From Betaproteobacteria bacterium (lineage in GTDB: Bacteria > Pseudomonadota > Gammaproteobacteria > Burkholderiales > SG8-41), in contig JAQGNC010000285.1 of assembly GCA_028292065.1 (NCBI GenBank), positions 1 through 13,368 on the forward strand: a stretch of DNA of 13,368 nt. Direction: 5' to 3'. Each line of letters begins with the position of its first letter. The first letter of the stretch is position 1. Made by a program: the position numbers and the translations under genes. The notes below the pieces were generated by a model. It was not told the DNA's origin and did no database searches. It saw only the letters and a list, made by a program, of their open reading frames with translations. This document shows, one piece after another, positions 12,914 through 13,368 of the stretch.

Positions 12914-13368
12914 GTGAATACGAAAAACGCATCGAAGCGCCTGCGCCTGCGCAGGCGAATGCTTGCACTGGGGGCCGGTGGGGCCGCAGCTTTGCTCGGC
13001 GGCGCGGGCTTCGCGCGAGCCGCCCGGCGCACCTCGTCGCTCGCGTGCGTCGTGCGCCCGCAGCAGATCGAAGGACCTTATTTCGTCGACGAGAAGCTCA
13101 ACCGCTCGGACATCCGCTCGGACCCGAAGACCCGCGTGATGAGCCAGGGCGTGCCGCTCTACCTCACCTTCAGGGTGACTCGCACCGAAGGCAGCGGATG
13201 CCTGCCGCTCGACGGCGCGCAGGTCGACGTTTGGCAATGCGACGCCGAAGGGCTGTACTCCGACACCGATGATTTCCAGGAGGACACGCGGGGCTTCAGG
13301 TTCCTGCGCGGCTACCAGGTCACCGACCGCCAGGGCGTCGCGAGCTTCACGACGATTTTTCCCGGGTG
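12914..13368 (+). CDS. Intradiol ring-cleavage dioxygenase, Tat-exported, 3' truncated by window
   Basis: The first 151 residues of a protein running off the right edge. A basic start with consecutive arginines (KRLRLRRRMLALG) precedes an alanine/glycine-rich hydrophobic stretch, looking like a twin-arginine export signal. The mature part matches the protocatechuate 3,4-dioxygenase beta-subunit-like family: QQIEGPYFVDE (about 50-60), a beta-rich segment, then VDVWQCDAEGLYSD (about 104-117), where Tyr115 is the expected first tyrosine ligand of the catalytic Fe(III). The second Tyr and the two His ligands lie beyond the window, just after FTTIFPG. The GTG start (12914) keeps the arginines but has no clear ribosome binding site; ATG at 12959 would lose them. 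It is divergent from the DUF2127-GMC pair. It probably opens a catechol-type ring outside the cytoplasm; the substrate is unknown. Confidence 0.85.
   Translation, partial: MNTKNASKRLRLRRRMLALGAGGAAALLGGAGFARAARRTSSLACVVRPQQIEGPYFVDEKLNRSDIRSDPKTRVMSQGVPLYLTFRVTRTEGSGCLPLDGAQVDVWQCDAEGLYSDTDDFQEDTRGFRFLRGYQVTDRQGVASFTTIFPG

Noticed and set aside
12944..12957. Perfect 14-bp palindrome CGCCTGCGCAGGCG
   Set aside because: It lies inside the arginine-rich leader codons of the dioxygenase and is explained by repeated CGC/CTG codons, although an operator cannot be excluded.

Overview
The window is high-GC DNA with short intergenic gaps, many GTG/TTG starts and four separate Bug-type (tripartite tricarboxylate transporter, TTT) periplasmic binding proteins. 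That expansion of orphan Bug receptors next to catabolic enzymes is typical of Betaproteobacteria, Burkholderiales in particular, including many uncultivated soil and groundwater lineages. I cannot name a species. No RNA gene, CRISPR array, transposase or phage gene is visible.

Layout. 1-395: a tandem array of three 132-bp palindromic repeat units, apparently continuing off the left edge. 430-2243 (minus): Bug receptor A and an alpha/beta-hydrolase coupled by an ATGA overlap; the hydrolase has Lys in place of the nucleophilic Ser. 2332-4125 (plus, divergent): a fluoroacetate/haloacetate dehalogenase-like enzyme (TTG start with a strong ribosome binding site), a 66-residue lipoprotein and a carboxymuconolactone decarboxylase-family protein. 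4126-4369: a convergent gap holding about 1.5 copies of the same repeat, inverted relative to the array. 4370-9266 (minus): a two-domain RidA/YjgF-like protein (CnbZ-like candidate), Bug B, Bug C, a DUF3833 lipoprotein, a cysteine-rich PilZ protein and Bug D. 9385-10779 (plus, divergent from Bug D): an MmgE/PrpD-family protein. 10766-12843 (minus): a GMC flavin oxidoreductase coupled by a GTGA overlap to an upstream DUF2127 membrane protein. 12914-13368 (plus, cut by the window edge): a probable Tat-exported intradiol ring-cleavage dioxygenase.

How the genes may work together. The recurring pattern is a Bug receptor beside a different small-molecule enzyme: alpha/beta-hydrolase, RidA-like, MmgE/PrpD. 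This suggests several small uptake-plus-catabolism modules for organic acids (aromatic breakdown products, halogenated or dicarboxylic acids). No TctA/TctB membrane subunits are present, so these receptors must use permeases encoded elsewhere or act as sensors. Most assignments rest on motif recognition; the substrates are inference. The strongest leads are the Lys-for-Ser hydrolase, the complete fluoroacetate-dehalogenase pocket, the MmgE/PrpD protein that seems to lack the family lysine, and the palindromic repeat seen at two loci.
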